Source: Pseudomaricurvus alcaniphilus (GTDB taxonomy: Bacteria > Pseudomonadota > Gammaproteobacteria > Pseudomonadales > Cellvibrionaceae). From it: a DNA stretch of 64,000 nucleotides. This document shows, piece by piece, positions 35,898-44,935 of this stretch. Every line of letters starts with the position of its first letter. The stretch's first letter is position 1. The translations under genes and the position numbers were made by a program. The notes under the pieces were generated by a model. It ran no database searches. It was not told the DNA's origin and saw only the letters and a list, made by a program, of their open reading frames with translations. The stretch is from positions 1 through 64,000 of the forward strand of contig NZ_JAAOIX010000003.1 in assembly GCF_011440395.1 (NCBI RefSeq), written 5' to 3'.

Positions 35898-37133
35898 ATG
35901 AACAGAGTGGGATATCAATTGAGTTTTATGATGTTTCTCCAGTTTTTTATCTGGGGGAGCTGGTTTGTTACACTGGGTACATTTCTCGCCAGTAACCTGA
36001 CTGCGTCAGGCGCCCAGATCGGCATGGCCTTTGCCACCCAATCCTGGGGGGCGATTATCGCCCCCTTCGTAATAGGTCTTATTGCCGACCGCTACTTCAA
36101 CGCCGAAAAAATCTTGGGTGTTCTACACCTTGGGGGTGCCGCGTTGCTCTTTCAAATGCACAATTCCACCGAGTTCGCTACTTTTTACCCCTTCGTTCTC
36201 GGTTACATGGTGCTCTACATGCCGACTCTGGCGCTGGTCAATTCAGTAGCCTTTCGGCAGATGTCAGATCCGGCAAAGGAATTCTCTAAAATTCGTGTAT
36301 GGGGTACTGTTGGCTGGATTGTCGCAGGACTGATGATCAGTTATATGTTCTCCTGGGATTCACGCGCCAGTATTGAGCAGGGATTGCTGCGCAATACATT
36401 TTTACTGAGTAGCTGTGCGGCTTTTATCCTGGGTGTTTTCAGTTTTATCTTACCGGCGACTGCGCCAATAGCCAAGGGTAAGGAAAAGCTCAGTCTTGGA
36501 GAAATTGTCGGGGCGGATGCTTTTCGGTTACTCAAGGATCGAAATTTTGCGGTATTTTTCATCTCCTCGATCCTGATCTGTATTCCATTGGCCTTTTACT
36601 ACCAGAACGCTAATCCATTTCTGGCAGAGATTGGCGTCGCCAACCCAACTGGTAAGATGACGCTGGGTCAGATTTCCGAGGTTGGTTTTATGCTGTTGCT
36701 GCCAGCATTTTTGCATCGGTTCGGTATCCGGATTACCTTGTTATTCGGTATGCTTGCCTGGGTGATCCGTTACCTGATGTTTGCCTTTGGCGATGCCGGT
36801 GACCTGGCATTCACGTTAATCGTCGGTATAGCCTTGCACGGGATTTGCTACGACTTTTTCTTTGTGACGGGCCAGATATACACCAATTCGCAAGCCGGCC
36901 AGCGCTTTCAGAGTTCGGCCCAAGGCATGATTACTCTGGCAACCTATGGTCTGGGGATGTTGATTGGTTTTTCAGTCGCCGGTTATATCACCGACAGCTT
37001 TGCGGCCGGAGCAACCCATAATTGGCAGAGTATCTGGTTATTTCCCGCAGGTTTTGCCGGGGTTGTTGCGGCGATATTCCTGCTGGCTTTCAAGCGCCAA
37101 GCAGTTTCCTCACAGCAAATTGGAGAGCCATAA
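35898..37133 (+). CDS. MFS permease of nucleoside:H+ symporter type
   Basis: 411 residues from ATG 35898 (AGGA upstream; a TTG at 35892 is the alternative). About 12 membrane segments; MNRVGYQLSFMMFLQFFIWGSWFVTLGTFL and APFVIGLIADRYFNAEKILGVLHL are typical of the NupG/XapB-like Nuc_H_symport family. In 3-keto-sugar clusters such permeases are thought to import the keto-sugar product rather than nucleosides; that is the inference here. Its stop overlaps the start of the next gene (TAATG), showing tight operon structure. Confidence 0.85.
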   Translation: MNRVGYQLSFMMFLQFFIWGSWFVTLGTFLASNLTASGAQIGMAFATQSWGAIIAPFVIGLIADRYFNAEKILGVLHLGGAALLFQMHNSTEFATFYPFVLGYMVLYMPTLALVNSVAFRQMSDPAKEFSKIRVWGTVGWIVAGLMISYMFSWDSRASIEQGLLRNTFLLSSCAAFILGVFSFILPATAPIAKGKEKLSLGEIVGADAFRLLKDRNFAVFFISSILICIPLAFYYQNANPFLAEIGVANPTGKMTLGQISEVGFMLLLPAFLHRFGIRITLLFGMLAWVIRYLMFAFGDAGDLAFTLIVGIALHGICYDFFFVTGQIYTNSQAGQRFQSSAQGMITLATYGLGMLIGFSVAGYITDSFAAGATHNWQSIWLFPAGFAGVVAAIFLLAFKRQAVSSQQIGEP

Positions 37134-38269
37134 TGCATTCAGACAAGATCAGGCTTGGCCTCATTGGCGGCGGTTCCAATTCCTTTATCGGCGTCGTTCA
37201 TCGTATTGCCGCCAATATGGGAGAGCGCTACCAGTTGACCGGGGGGGTGTTTGGTTCAGACTACCAACTCAGTAAAGAATTTGCCCAGCAGCGGGGATTG
37301 GATCTGTCGCGAACCTATGCGGATCTGGACAGCTTTATCCAAGGTGAGTTGACGCGGCCGGCTTCGGAACGCATCGAAGTGGTTTCCATACTGACACCAA
37401 ATTTTTTGCACTACCCCATGGCGACACAATTGATCAACGCTGGCTTTCATGTAATCTGCGAAAAGCCTATTACCCTGAGCGCTGCTGAGGCGGAGGAAAT
37501 CGAGTCGCTGGTGCAGCAAAAGCAAACTGTCTTTGCCTTGACCCATACCTACACCGGTTACCCAATGGTGCGCCAGATGCGGGAAATGATTGCCAATGGT
37601 GAAATCGGCAAGGTACAAAAAGTCGACGCTCAATACTACCAGGGCTGGATCAATCCGTTTATCCACGAGGCGGAAAAGCGCACTGCTGTCTGGCGCCTCA
37701 ATCCCCAAAAATCCGGGCTGAGTTGTTGCATGGGAGATGTCGGTATCCATGCATTCAATCTGGTTGAATACACCACGGGGCTGGAGGTCGAGCGCGTTTT
37801 AGGCGATATCGATACGCTCTACGACAACAACCCGCTGGATGTCGATGGCACGGCTTTGTTCCGCACCCGGGAAGGGGTAAGAGGTATTATTCGGGCCAGT
37901 CAGATTGCCACCGGCGAGGAGAATAACATCGCTATTGCCGTTTATGGCGACCGGGGCGCCCTGAAATGGGAGCAGGAAAGCCCAACAGTGTTATATCACT
38001 TGCGAGAAGACAAGCCGCTTCAGATCTATAAGCCTGGCAACGCTTACAACCACGATTTTACTAGGCAAAGTACCAAAATCGCTCCCGGTCACCCGGAAGG
38101 CCTGTTTGATGCCATGGGCAATATATATCAGGGGGCTGCCCAGGCGATTAGAGGCGAGCCCTACTGTGGTGGTGCTTTCCCCGGTGTTAAGGACGGAGTG
38201 CGCGGCATGAAGTTTGTCGAGGCGGTGTTGCAATCAAGTCGTGCAGGCCAGGTATGGGTTGAGCTGTAA
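37133..38269 (+). CDS. Gfo/Idh/MocA-family oxidoreductase
   Basis: 378 residues, start sharing one base with the permease stop (TAATG) after GGAGAG. NAD(P)-binding Rossmann motif IRLGLIGGGSNSFIGVVHRIAA at the N-terminus, then the family CEKPIT motif with catalytic Lys (about 109) and the C-terminal domain with DVGIHAFNLVEYTTG (the D..IH motif). Cytoplasmic. In 3-keto-glycoside pathways such enzymes reduce 3-keto-glucose back to glucose or interconvert keto intermediates; that role is inferred from the cluster. Confidence 0.9.
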   Translation: MHSDKIRLGLIGGGSNSFIGVVHRIAANMGERYQLTGGVFGSDYQLSKEFAQQRGLDLSRTYADLDSFIQGELTRPASERIEVVSILTPNFLHYPMATQLINAGFHVICEKPITLSAAEAEEIESLVQQKQTVFALTHTYTGYPMVRQMREMIANGEIGKVQKVDAQYYQGWINPFIHEAEKRTAVWRLNPQKSGLSCCMGDVGIHAFNLVEYTTGLEVERVLGDIDTLYDNNPLDVDGTALFRTREGVRGIIRASQIATGEENNIAIAVYGDRGALKWEQESPTVLYHLREDKPLQIYKPGNAYNHDFTRQSTKIAPGHPEGLFDAMGNIYQGAAQAIRGEPYCGGAFPGVKDGVRGMKFVEAVLQSSRAGQVWVEL

Positions 38270-38325
38270 TAGACAGGACGTCACACCGCGGTTAAGCAGA
38301 GCTCGCTCGAGTATATCGAGTGTAT

Positions 38326-38343
38326 TAATTTACCGGTAAATTA
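38326..38343. promoter_or_regulatory. 18-bp perfect palindrome upstream of isomerase gene
   Basis: TAATTTACCGGTAAATTA at 38326-38343 is perfectly palindromic with a central CCGG, the shape of a LacI-family operator, but its flanks differ from the GCAACCGGTTGC sites. It lies 14 bp before the isomerase/epimerase start in an 88-bp gap. CTCGA (38306-38310) and TCGAG (38316-38320) form another small dyad. Confidence 0.45.
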
Positions 38344-38357
38344 TAGAGGGCAACCAG

Positions 38358-39410
38358 ATGGCGAAGATAAAAGGGCCGGCTATTTTTCTGGCACAGTACA
38401 GTGCGGACCAACCGCCGTTTGACAATCTGGAGAGTATTTGTCAATGGGCAGCGGGCCTTGGCTTTCAGGCGGTTCAAATTCCGACCTGGGACAGTCGCCT
38501 GTTCAATTTGCAACAAGCGGCGGCCAGTCAGGACTATTGCGACGAAGTTGCCGGTACAGTGGCTGCGGCCGGCCTGCAAATCAGCGAGCTCTCGACCCAC
38601 CTGCAAGGGCAACAGATTGCGGTGCATCCCGCTTATGAAGCACTGTTTGACGGCTTCGCTCCGCCGGAGTTACGCAATCAGCCCGCTGCCCGTGCCGAGT
38701 GGGCCCAACAACAGCTGCTTTACGCAGCTACAGCCAGCCGACGCCTTAACCTGACCGAGCATGTGACCTTTTCCGGTGCCTTGTTGTGGCACACTGTGTA
38801 TCCGTGGCCGCAACGCCCGACGGGATTGGTGGAGGCTGGTTTTGCCGAATTGGCGCGGCGCTGGCTGCCGGTTTTGAATGCGTTTGACGAAGCCGGGGTC
38901 AATGTCTGTTATGAGTTGCACCCCGGCGAGGATCTGTTTGACGGGATCACCTTTGAGCGCTTTCTCGATGCGACCGGGCAGCATGTGCGCGCTAACATTC
39001 TCTATGACCCCAGTCATTTTTTGTTGCAGCAATTGGATTACCTGGCGTTTATTGATATCTACCAGCAGCGGATTAAAGCTTTCCATGTCAAGGATGCCGA
39101 ATTCAATCCATCGGGAAGAGCCGGTGTCTACGGTGGTTACCAGTCGTGGATAGAGCGCCCCGGTCGCTTTCGCTCGTTGGGTGACGGCCAGGTTAATTTC
39201 AAGGGCATCTTCAGTAAACTGGCCCAGTGCGCTTATCAGGGCTGGGCCGTGCTGGAATGGGAGTGCTGTCTCAAACATCCCGAGGATGGTGCCCGAGAGG
39301 GTGCGGAGTTTATCCGGGAACACCTTATCCGTACGACGGACAAGGCCTTTGACGATTTCGCTACAGTGGAAAAAGACGAGTCACAGATTCGAAAGACATT
39401 GGGCCTTTAA
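38358..39410 (+). CDS. Sugar isomerase/epimerase (xylose-isomerase-like TIM barrel)
   Basis: 350 residues of the AP-endonuclease-2/xylose-isomerase-like family. Metal-ligand motifs are readable: CYELHPGEDLFDG (Glu), ILYDPSHFLLQQLD (Asp/His), KAFHVKDAEF (His, Asp) and AVLEWECC (Glu). The YGGYQSWIERPGRFRSLGDGQVNF segment is typical of members encoded with Gfo/Idh/MocA and GMC genes. No signal peptide. Probably acts on a keto-sugar or inosose-like intermediate made by its neighbours; the exact reaction is unknown. It is the last gene of the cluster before the receptor gene. Confidence 0.87.
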   Translation: MAKIKGPAIFLAQYSADQPPFDNLESICQWAAGLGFQAVQIPTWDSRLFNLQQAAASQDYCDEVAGTVAAAGLQISELSTHLQGQQIAVHPAYEALFDGFAPPELRNQPAARAEWAQQQLLYAATASRRLNLTEHVTFSGALLWHTVYPWPQRPTGLVEAGFAELARRWLPVLNAFDEAGVNVCYELHPGEDLFDGITFERFLDATGQHVRANILYDPSHFLLQQLDYLAFIDIYQQRIKAFHVKDAEFNPSGRAGVYGGYQSWIERPGRFRSLGDGQVNFKGIFSKLAQCAYQGWAVLEWECCLKHPEDGAREGAEFIREHLIRTTDKAFDDFATVEKDESQIRKTLGL

Positions 39411-39825
39411 CGTTTGTTGTACAAGCTCATTTCGGCAGCAGCACTCGATTAGCGAGATGCCAATCTTTTACCGAATGCGCTAACTCGGAAAAAATTAAAT
39501 ATGGGAAATGATTTTTTACTTAGGTGGTTTTCCGGGAGGGCAGTGGAGGTGTTGCCAAACTCGGTTGGTCCAGTTTCTGCTGTTAACTTTGAATTTAAAG
39601 GTGACGCAGTGTAAATAATTTGAATTTGGGGGTCCCGAAACTATTCAAAAATGCGTCTATTCGATGCAAGCTAATGCTATTTTCAAATTCACTTTATCCC
39701 CTCCGGTTATGGATGGGGTTTAATAATATATTCAATTGAAGTAGTTACAGCTTTTATGATCGGTTGTGTTGAGGCGAAACTTCCAGCCGGTAACGAAATA
39801 ATAAATTTTATCTGGAGAGGAAATC
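39411..39825 (+). promoter_or_regulatory. Promoter region of receptor with ECF element
   Basis: A 415-bp gap without a gene. GGGGGTCCCGAAA begins at 39628; CGTCT (39654-39658) lies 17 bp after GGTCCC (39631-39636). The stretch from this element to the start codon is similar to that ahead of the receptor pseudogene, including an AT-rich ATTGAAG segment and TCTGGAGA ribosome site, so promoter and gene were duplicated together. Confidence 0.65.
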
Positions 39826-42636
39826 ATGATTCATACATTCAAACGCAAGCCCATCTATCTGGCAATTGCCCTTTCTGCAGCAGCTTCAAGTTTGGCTGTG
39901 GCACAAGAGCCAGTGATCGAGGAAGTTGTGGTGTCCGGTATCCGCGGCAGCCTGCAACGCGCCCAGGCGATGAAGATGGACAGCTCGTCGGTGATCGAGG
40001 CGATCTCCGCGGAAGATATCGGCAAGCTGCCCGACTCCAGTATCGCCGAGTCGCTGGCGCGGCTGCCGGGCCTGGCGGGCGAACGTCGCAACGGCCGCAC
40101 CAGTGGCCTGTCGGTGCGCGGTTTCCGAGAGGACTTCGTCGGCACCACTATGAACGGCCGTGAGCTGCTGGGCATTGGTGATAACCGCGGCGTTGAATAC
40201 GACTTGTACCCGGCCGAGATCATGACCGGAGCGGTGGTCTACAAGGCGCCCGATGCCTCCCTGGCAACGGTCGGCATCGGCGGAACCGTAGATCTGAGGA
40301 CGGCTCGGCCGCTGCAAGCAAAGGCCGGCCTGACGCTGAATGCCAGTTATGAGCAGAATGACCTCAAATCCCCCAATCCGGATTTCGATGATACCGGCCA
40401 TCGCTTTGCGCTGGGCTGGACCGAGCAGTTTGCCGATGGCAAGATCGGTATATCGTTGGCGGTCGCCTCAACCGAATCCCCCAGCCAGGAAGAGCAATTC
40501 AGCGCCTGGGGTTATTCCGACACGGTCATCACCTCCGGTCCCAATGCCGGCTTTTTTGTCCCGGATGGCATGAGCATCTTCTCCATTTCACGGCTGCTGG
40601 AACGGGATACCTTCTCCGGCGTGCTGCAGTTCGCGCCCACGGATAAATTGACCGCCACCGTCGATTATTTAAATATCGACTTTACGGACTCCGGCATTAT
40701 TCGCGGGTTTATCGAGCAGATGCCGTTCGCTGCCGATGGCAGCGGCGTAATCAGTGCCGCTGACGGCGTAGTTACCTCGGCCATGACCACAGGTTTTGCC
40801 TCGGTCATGCGCACCGACCCGTCGGAAAAAACCGGTGACCTGGAGTCCTATGGCGTTAACCTGGATTACGTGCTTAACGACGAATGGCAGCTTACCTTCG
40901 ATGCGGCCCACAGTGAGACCAGCAAGAGCGACCTGCGAGCGGAAAGTTATGCGGGTCTTGGCGGTCGTCCGAATCATCCGAATCAGGGCGCCCAGACCAT
41001 CCGTACCTTTGAGTCAGGGGGGGCGGGTTTCCTGATTTCCGACGCCGGCGATGACTTCTCCGACTTCGCTATGATTCAGCTGGCTGGCCCCCAGTCCTGG
41101 GGTGGCAGCCTGGCGCCTTTCGGTCAGCCAGGTGGGCCACTGGTCGAACAGGCAGGCTTTCCCGGCGTGGGTTTTGCGCAGGCGCAGGATGGCTTTGCCA
41201 ACGAGGCCATTTTCGAGGAAGAGCTTGATACCTTTCGTCTCGAGGCGGTCAAGCAGATCGAAGATTCGATCATCACCAAGATCCATTTCGGGATGCGCTA
41301 CTCCGACCATACCAAGTCCAAGGTTAACTTTGGCGCCTTCCTGACGTCACCCGCGTGGCCTGACCAGGAACTGATTCCGGAGAATGTTCGCGAAGGTGTC
41401 GCGGACCTCAGCTGGGCGGGGCTGGGTGGTTACGCAGCCTATGACGCCCTGAGCCTAATCAAGGGCGGTTACTACACCCAGTGGGCCGCAGCCGAACTCG
41501 AACCCGATCGCCTCGGGGATACCTATGAGGTGTCCGAGCAGATCTGGAGCGAATTTATCAAGATCGATTTCGAGACGGAATATAACGGTATCCAGATTTT
41601 CGGTAACGCCGGCCTGCAGGGCATTCACACCGAGCAGGAAGCCACTGGCTTTAATTCTGTGGTCGTCGACACTCTGTTTGTTGAGGCGACCCCGGTGTCT
41701 GACGGTCTGCGCTACTCCAACGTATTACCCAGCCTGAACCTGAATTTTGATTTCGGTGAGGGCCATATGGTGCGGGTTGCGGCGGCCAAGGTCATTAGCC
41801 GGCCGCGCATTGACGCCCTGGGGCCGGGTTCGTCGATCAAGTTCAGGAACAATATTGCCGAAGTGCTAAATACGGATCCGGAGAAAGGGCCCTGGTTGTC
41901 TACCTCCGGTAACGCTCAGTTGCTACCCTATGAAGCCAACCAGTTTGACCTGTCTTACGAATACTACTTCAGCGATCTGGGTTATGTGGGTGCCACCTAT
42001 TTCTATAAAGACCTTCTGAACTGGCACAAAAAGGCTACGGAGGTCATCGATTACTCCGAGTACTACATTCCCGGTTACCACGTGGGTGTCGATAGCAACG
42101 GCAATATTTTCGATCCGGCTATTTTTACCGGGGTCAACACTTTTCAGCAGGATGGCCTGACCGGTGAAGTGGATGGTATCGAAATCCAAGGCAGCATACC
42201 TTTCGGCGATCTTGCCGAGGTGCTGGGTGGCCTGGGCATGGCGCTGTCGGCATCGTTTACTGACGGTGAACTGGATGATGGCTCGCGAGTGCCTGGTCTT
42301 TCCGATGAGGTCTATTCGGCGACAGTCTATTACGAACGGGGTGGTTTCGAAGTCCGTGTCGCCTGGACCAAGCGCGGTGATTTCGCCTCTGAGGAGCGTG
42401 GTGGCAGCAACACCATTGCCGGGGTTACCCGCAACAGCAGCGAGTTGGTGGATGCCCAGATCAGCTATGATTTCGAGGATTCTAGCAACGAGCACCTGGC
42501 GGGCCTGCGGATATCGTTGCAAGCGCAAAACCTCACCGATGAAGATGACACCAATCTGCTCGACACAGGCTTTGTCAGCAAGAATCAGCACTTTGGCTCC
42601 AACTACATGCTGAGCGTTAACTATTCGTTCTACTAA
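39826..42636 (+). CDS. TonB-dependent receptor (TonB-Xanth-Caul), likely maltodextrin
   Basis: 936 residues, ATG after GGAGAGG. Signal peptide (MIHTFKRKPIYLAIALSAAASSLAVAQE), TonB box IEEVVVSGIRGSL, plug (SSSVIEAISAEDIGKLPDSSIAESLARLPGLAGERRNGR...VGIGGTVDLRTARPL) and barrel ending SNYMLSVNYSFY. It belongs to the family that includes Caulobacter MalA-type maltodextrin receptors. Position ahead of GH97, GH31, MalT-like and amylase genes supports alpha-glucan oligosaccharide uptake over the outer membrane. It is the intact copy of the pseudogene at 22597-24869 and shares its ECF-type promoter. No STN domain, so it is not itself a transducer. Confidence 0.93.
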   Translation: MIHTFKRKPIYLAIALSAAASSLAVAQEPVIEEVVVSGIRGSLQRAQAMKMDSSSVIEAISAEDIGKLPDSSIAESLARLPGLAGERRNGRTSGLSVRGFREDFVGTTMNGRELLGIGDNRGVEYDLYPAEIMTGAVVYKAPDASLATVGIGGTVDLRTARPLQAKAGLTLNASYEQNDLKSPNPDFDDTGHRFALGWTEQFADGKIGISLAVASTESPSQEEQFSAWGYSDTVITSGPNAGFFVPDGMSIFSISRLLERDTFSGVLQFAPTDKLTATVDYLNIDFTDSGIIRGFIEQMPFAADGSGVISAADGVVTSAMTTGFASVMRTDPSEKTGDLESYGVNLDYVLNDEWQLTFDAAHSETSKSDLRAESYAGLGGRPNHPNQGAQTIRTFESGGAGFLISDAGDDFSDFAMIQLAGPQSWGGSLAPFGQPGGPLVEQAGFPGVGFAQAQDGFANEAIFEEELDTFRLEAVKQIEDSIITKIHFGMRYSDHTKSKVNFGAFLTSPAWPDQELIPENVREGVADLSWAGLGGYAAYDALSLIKGGYYTQWAAAELEPDRLGDTYEVSEQIWSEFIKIDFETEYNGIQIFGNAGLQGIHTEQEATGFNSVVVDTLFVEATPVSDGLRYSNVLPSLNLNFDFGEGHMVRVAAAKVISRPRIDALGPGSSIKFRNNIAEVLNTDPEKGPWLSTSGNAQLLPYEANQFDLSYEYYFSDLGYVGATYFYKDLLNWHKKATEVIDYSEYYIPGYHVGVDSNGNIFDPAIFTGVNTFQQDGLTGEVDGIEIQGSIPFGDLAEVLGGLGMALSASFTDGELDDGSRVPGLSDEVYSATVYYERGGFEVRVAWTKRGDFASEERGGSNTIAGVTRNSSELVDAQISYDFEDSSNEHLAGLRISLQAQNLTDEDDTNLLDTGFVSKNQHFGSNYMLSVNYSFY

Positions 42637-42657
42637 CACAGGGCGATACCAGCAAGC

Positions 42658-42687
42658 ATCACCGGCGTCCGCCGGTGGTGTTTTTTG
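42658..42687 (+). terminator. Intrinsic terminator after TonB receptor gene
   Basis: ATCACCGGC (42658-42666) pairs with GCCGGTGGT (42671-42679) across a 4-nt loop, then G and six T. It lies 22 bp after the receptor stop and separates it from the GH97 gene. Confidence 0.85.
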
Positions 42688-42817
42688 TTAGCTGCACTTA
42701 TCAGCTGTCGTTTTCGGGATTCGTTATTGGGATTATTAATCGGAAGTAGGCACACGACAATCTGAACGAGTGAGCGCTACCCAACTTTGAAAAAACTCAA
42801 ACTCAGGGAATGGCATC

Positions 42818-44842
42818 TTGTTGCGCATGCACAATTTATTCACGATTCCTCTATTCTTGCTGCTATCCGTGCTGCTGGTCACTGCCCAGGCGGCGGAACC
42901 CTCTAGCCAGCAATTGACCTCACCAGACGGCAGCATTGAAGTCACCGTCGAGGTGCGGGACGCCGGTGTGTACTACAGCGTCCAATACAAAAAGCAAGCG
43001 GTTATTCAAGCTTCACGGCTGGGTTTCGATATCCAGGGGCAGCCACAATTGGCGGCTAACCTGGAAGTGACCGATGTACAGCGCAACACCACGCACCAAG
43101 CATGGCAGCAGGTCTGGGGTGAGCGGGCCGAGGTGGTGGATCACCACAACCAGCTCAGCATCAGTTTGCAGGAGCGGGAAGGTTTGCAGCGCAAGCTGGA
43201 ACTGGTTTTCCGTGCCTTTGATGACGGCATCGGCTTTCGCTATCACCTGCCTCAGCAGCCCAATCTGCAGGAATTTGCTATTGAGGATGAACTGACCGAA
43301 TTTGCCCTGGCGCAGAATTACCACGCCTGGTGGATTCCCGCCTACCGCGACCAGCGCTATGAATACCAGTACCTGAAGTCGGCCCTGAGTTCTATTGATG
43401 TGGCCCACACGCCGCTGACCCTGACTGACGACGGAATTGCCATTGCCATTCATGAGGCGGCGCTGGTGGACTACGCCTCGATGACTTTGCGCAACGTATC
43501 AGACAACCACAAGACCCTGAAAGCTGACCTGGTACCCTGGGCCGACGGTACCAAAGTCTATGCCAAAACCCCGCTGACCACGCCCTGGCGCACCATCCAG
43601 ATAGCTTCCCAGGCGGCGGAGCTGATCAACTCGGACTTGATCGTCAACCTCAATGAGCCCAACCGTCTCGGCGATACCTCGGCTTACGTCAAGCCGGGCA
43701 AGTACATGGGGGTTTGGTGGGAGATGCATATCGGCAGTAAATCCTGGAGTCCAGGTGCCGACCAGGGGGCGACCACCGAGCGAGTAAAAGAATACATTGA
43801 TTTTGCCGCCGAACACGATATCGATGGGGTGCTGGTGGAGGGCTGGAACAAGGGCTGGGAAGGTGAGTGGTGGCAGCGCAAACCGACTTTTATTTTCGAT
43901 GAGCCGGTGGTGGGATTTGATATCCAGGCCGCGGTTGACTACGCCAGCTCGAAAGGTCGCCAGCTGGTTGGTCACCATGAAACCGCTGCCGGCATCGCCC
44001 ATTACGAAGCGCAAATGGAGCGGGCGTTTGCCTATTATCAAAAGCTCGGTATTCACTCGGTGAAAATGGGCTATGTGGGCACGCGCCTGGAAGGCAAGGA
44101 GTGGCACCACGGCCAGTTTATGGTGCGTCACTTTGCCAAAGTGGTGGCAACCGCCGCTAAATACCAAGTGATGGTCAATGCCCACGAAACCATCAAGGAC
44201 ACCGGCTTGCGTCGCACCTACCCCAACCTGATGACGCGCGAATGCGTGCGCGGTATGGAGTATAACGGCGGCAGCCCGGATACCGGTAACCTGCCTAACC
44301 ATACCGTTATCATTCCGTTTACTCGCGGCCTGGCCGGCCCCACGGATTTTACCCCGGGTATTTTTAATTTTGACTACCAGGAGCACCGACCCTACAACCG
44401 CGTACCGACCACTCTGGCCAAGCAGCTGGCACTTTATGTGACGCTCTACAGTCCGCTGCAAATGGCCGCCGACCTGCCGGAAAACTACCAGGGCCACCCA
44501 GCCTTCCAGTTTATTGACGATGTACCTACAGATTGGCAAGAGAGCAGGGCGCTGCAAGGTGAGATTGGAGAGTTCCTGGTAATTGCCAGGAAAGATCGCC
44601 ACAGTGAAGACTGGTACCTGGGGGCGACCAGCAATGAAACCCCCCGCCAGCTGTCGATCAAACTGGATTTTCTCGACGCCGGCCGCTACCAGGCGACGAT
44701 CTACCGGGACGGCGAGCAGGCCCACTGGCGCACCAATCCGGAAGACTACGTTATTGAGAGCAAGAAAGTAAAAGCGGGGCAGGTCCTGAAGCTGGATTTG
44801 AAGCCCGGTGGCGGTGCCGCGGTGCGCTTGCACAGGTTATAG
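42818..44842 (+). CDS. GH97 alpha-glucosidase (SusB-like, inverting type)
   Basis: 674 residues with a signal peptide (LFTIPLFLLLSVLLVTAQAAEPS). GH97 N-terminal beta-sandwich (LTSPDGSIEVTVEV...YYSVQYKKQAVI), TIM barrel (KYMGVWWEMHIGSKSW, DGVLVEGWNKGWEG) and C-terminal domain. Glu388 (GHHETAAG), Glu457 (NAHETIKDTGLRR), Glu475 and Glu481 (RECVRGMEYN) have the spacing I recall for SusB Glu439, 508, 526 and 532, the base, acid and calcium ligands of the inverting subgroup. It should release glucose from maltooligosaccharides, probably in the periplasm. The start is taken as TTG 42818, because AGGGAA (42805-42810) suits it better than ATG 42827. Confidence 0.95.
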   Translation: MLRMHNLFTIPLFLLLSVLLVTAQAAEPSSQQLTSPDGSIEVTVEVRDAGVYYSVQYKKQAVIQASRLGFDIQGQPQLAANLEVTDVQRNTTHQAWQQVWGERAEVVDHHNQLSISLQEREGLQRKLELVFRAFDDGIGFRYHLPQQPNLQEFAIEDELTEFALAQNYHAWWIPAYRDQRYEYQYLKSALSSIDVAHTPLTLTDDGIAIAIHEAALVDYASMTLRNVSDNHKTLKADLVPWADGTKVYAKTPLTTPWRTIQIASQAAELINSDLIVNLNEPNRLGDTSAYVKPGKYMGVWWEMHIGSKSWSPGADQGATTERVKEYIDFAAEHDIDGVLVEGWNKGWEGEWWQRKPTFIFDEPVVGFDIQAAVDYASSKGRQLVGHHETAAGIAHYEAQMERAFAYYQKLGIHSVKMGYVGTRLEGKEWHHGQFMVRHFAKVVATAAKYQVMVNAHETIKDTGLRRTYPNLMTRECVRGMEYNGGSPDTGNLPNHTVIIPFTRGLAGPTDFTPGIFNFDYQEHRPYNRVPTTLAKQLALYVTLYSPLQMAADLPENYQGHPAFQFIDDVPTDWQESRALQGEIGEFLVIARKDRHSEDWYLGATSNETPRQLSIKLDFLDAGRYQATIYRDGEQAHWRTNPEDYVIESKKVKAGQVLKLDLKPGGGAAVRLHRL

Positions 44843-44935
44843 CGCCGCTATGTGCCGGATTTACTGCAGTTACAGGCACGCTAGCGAGCCATTACTGGCC
44901 AGTGTATTGCAAGGCGCACTGGTGGAGGTTGCAAG

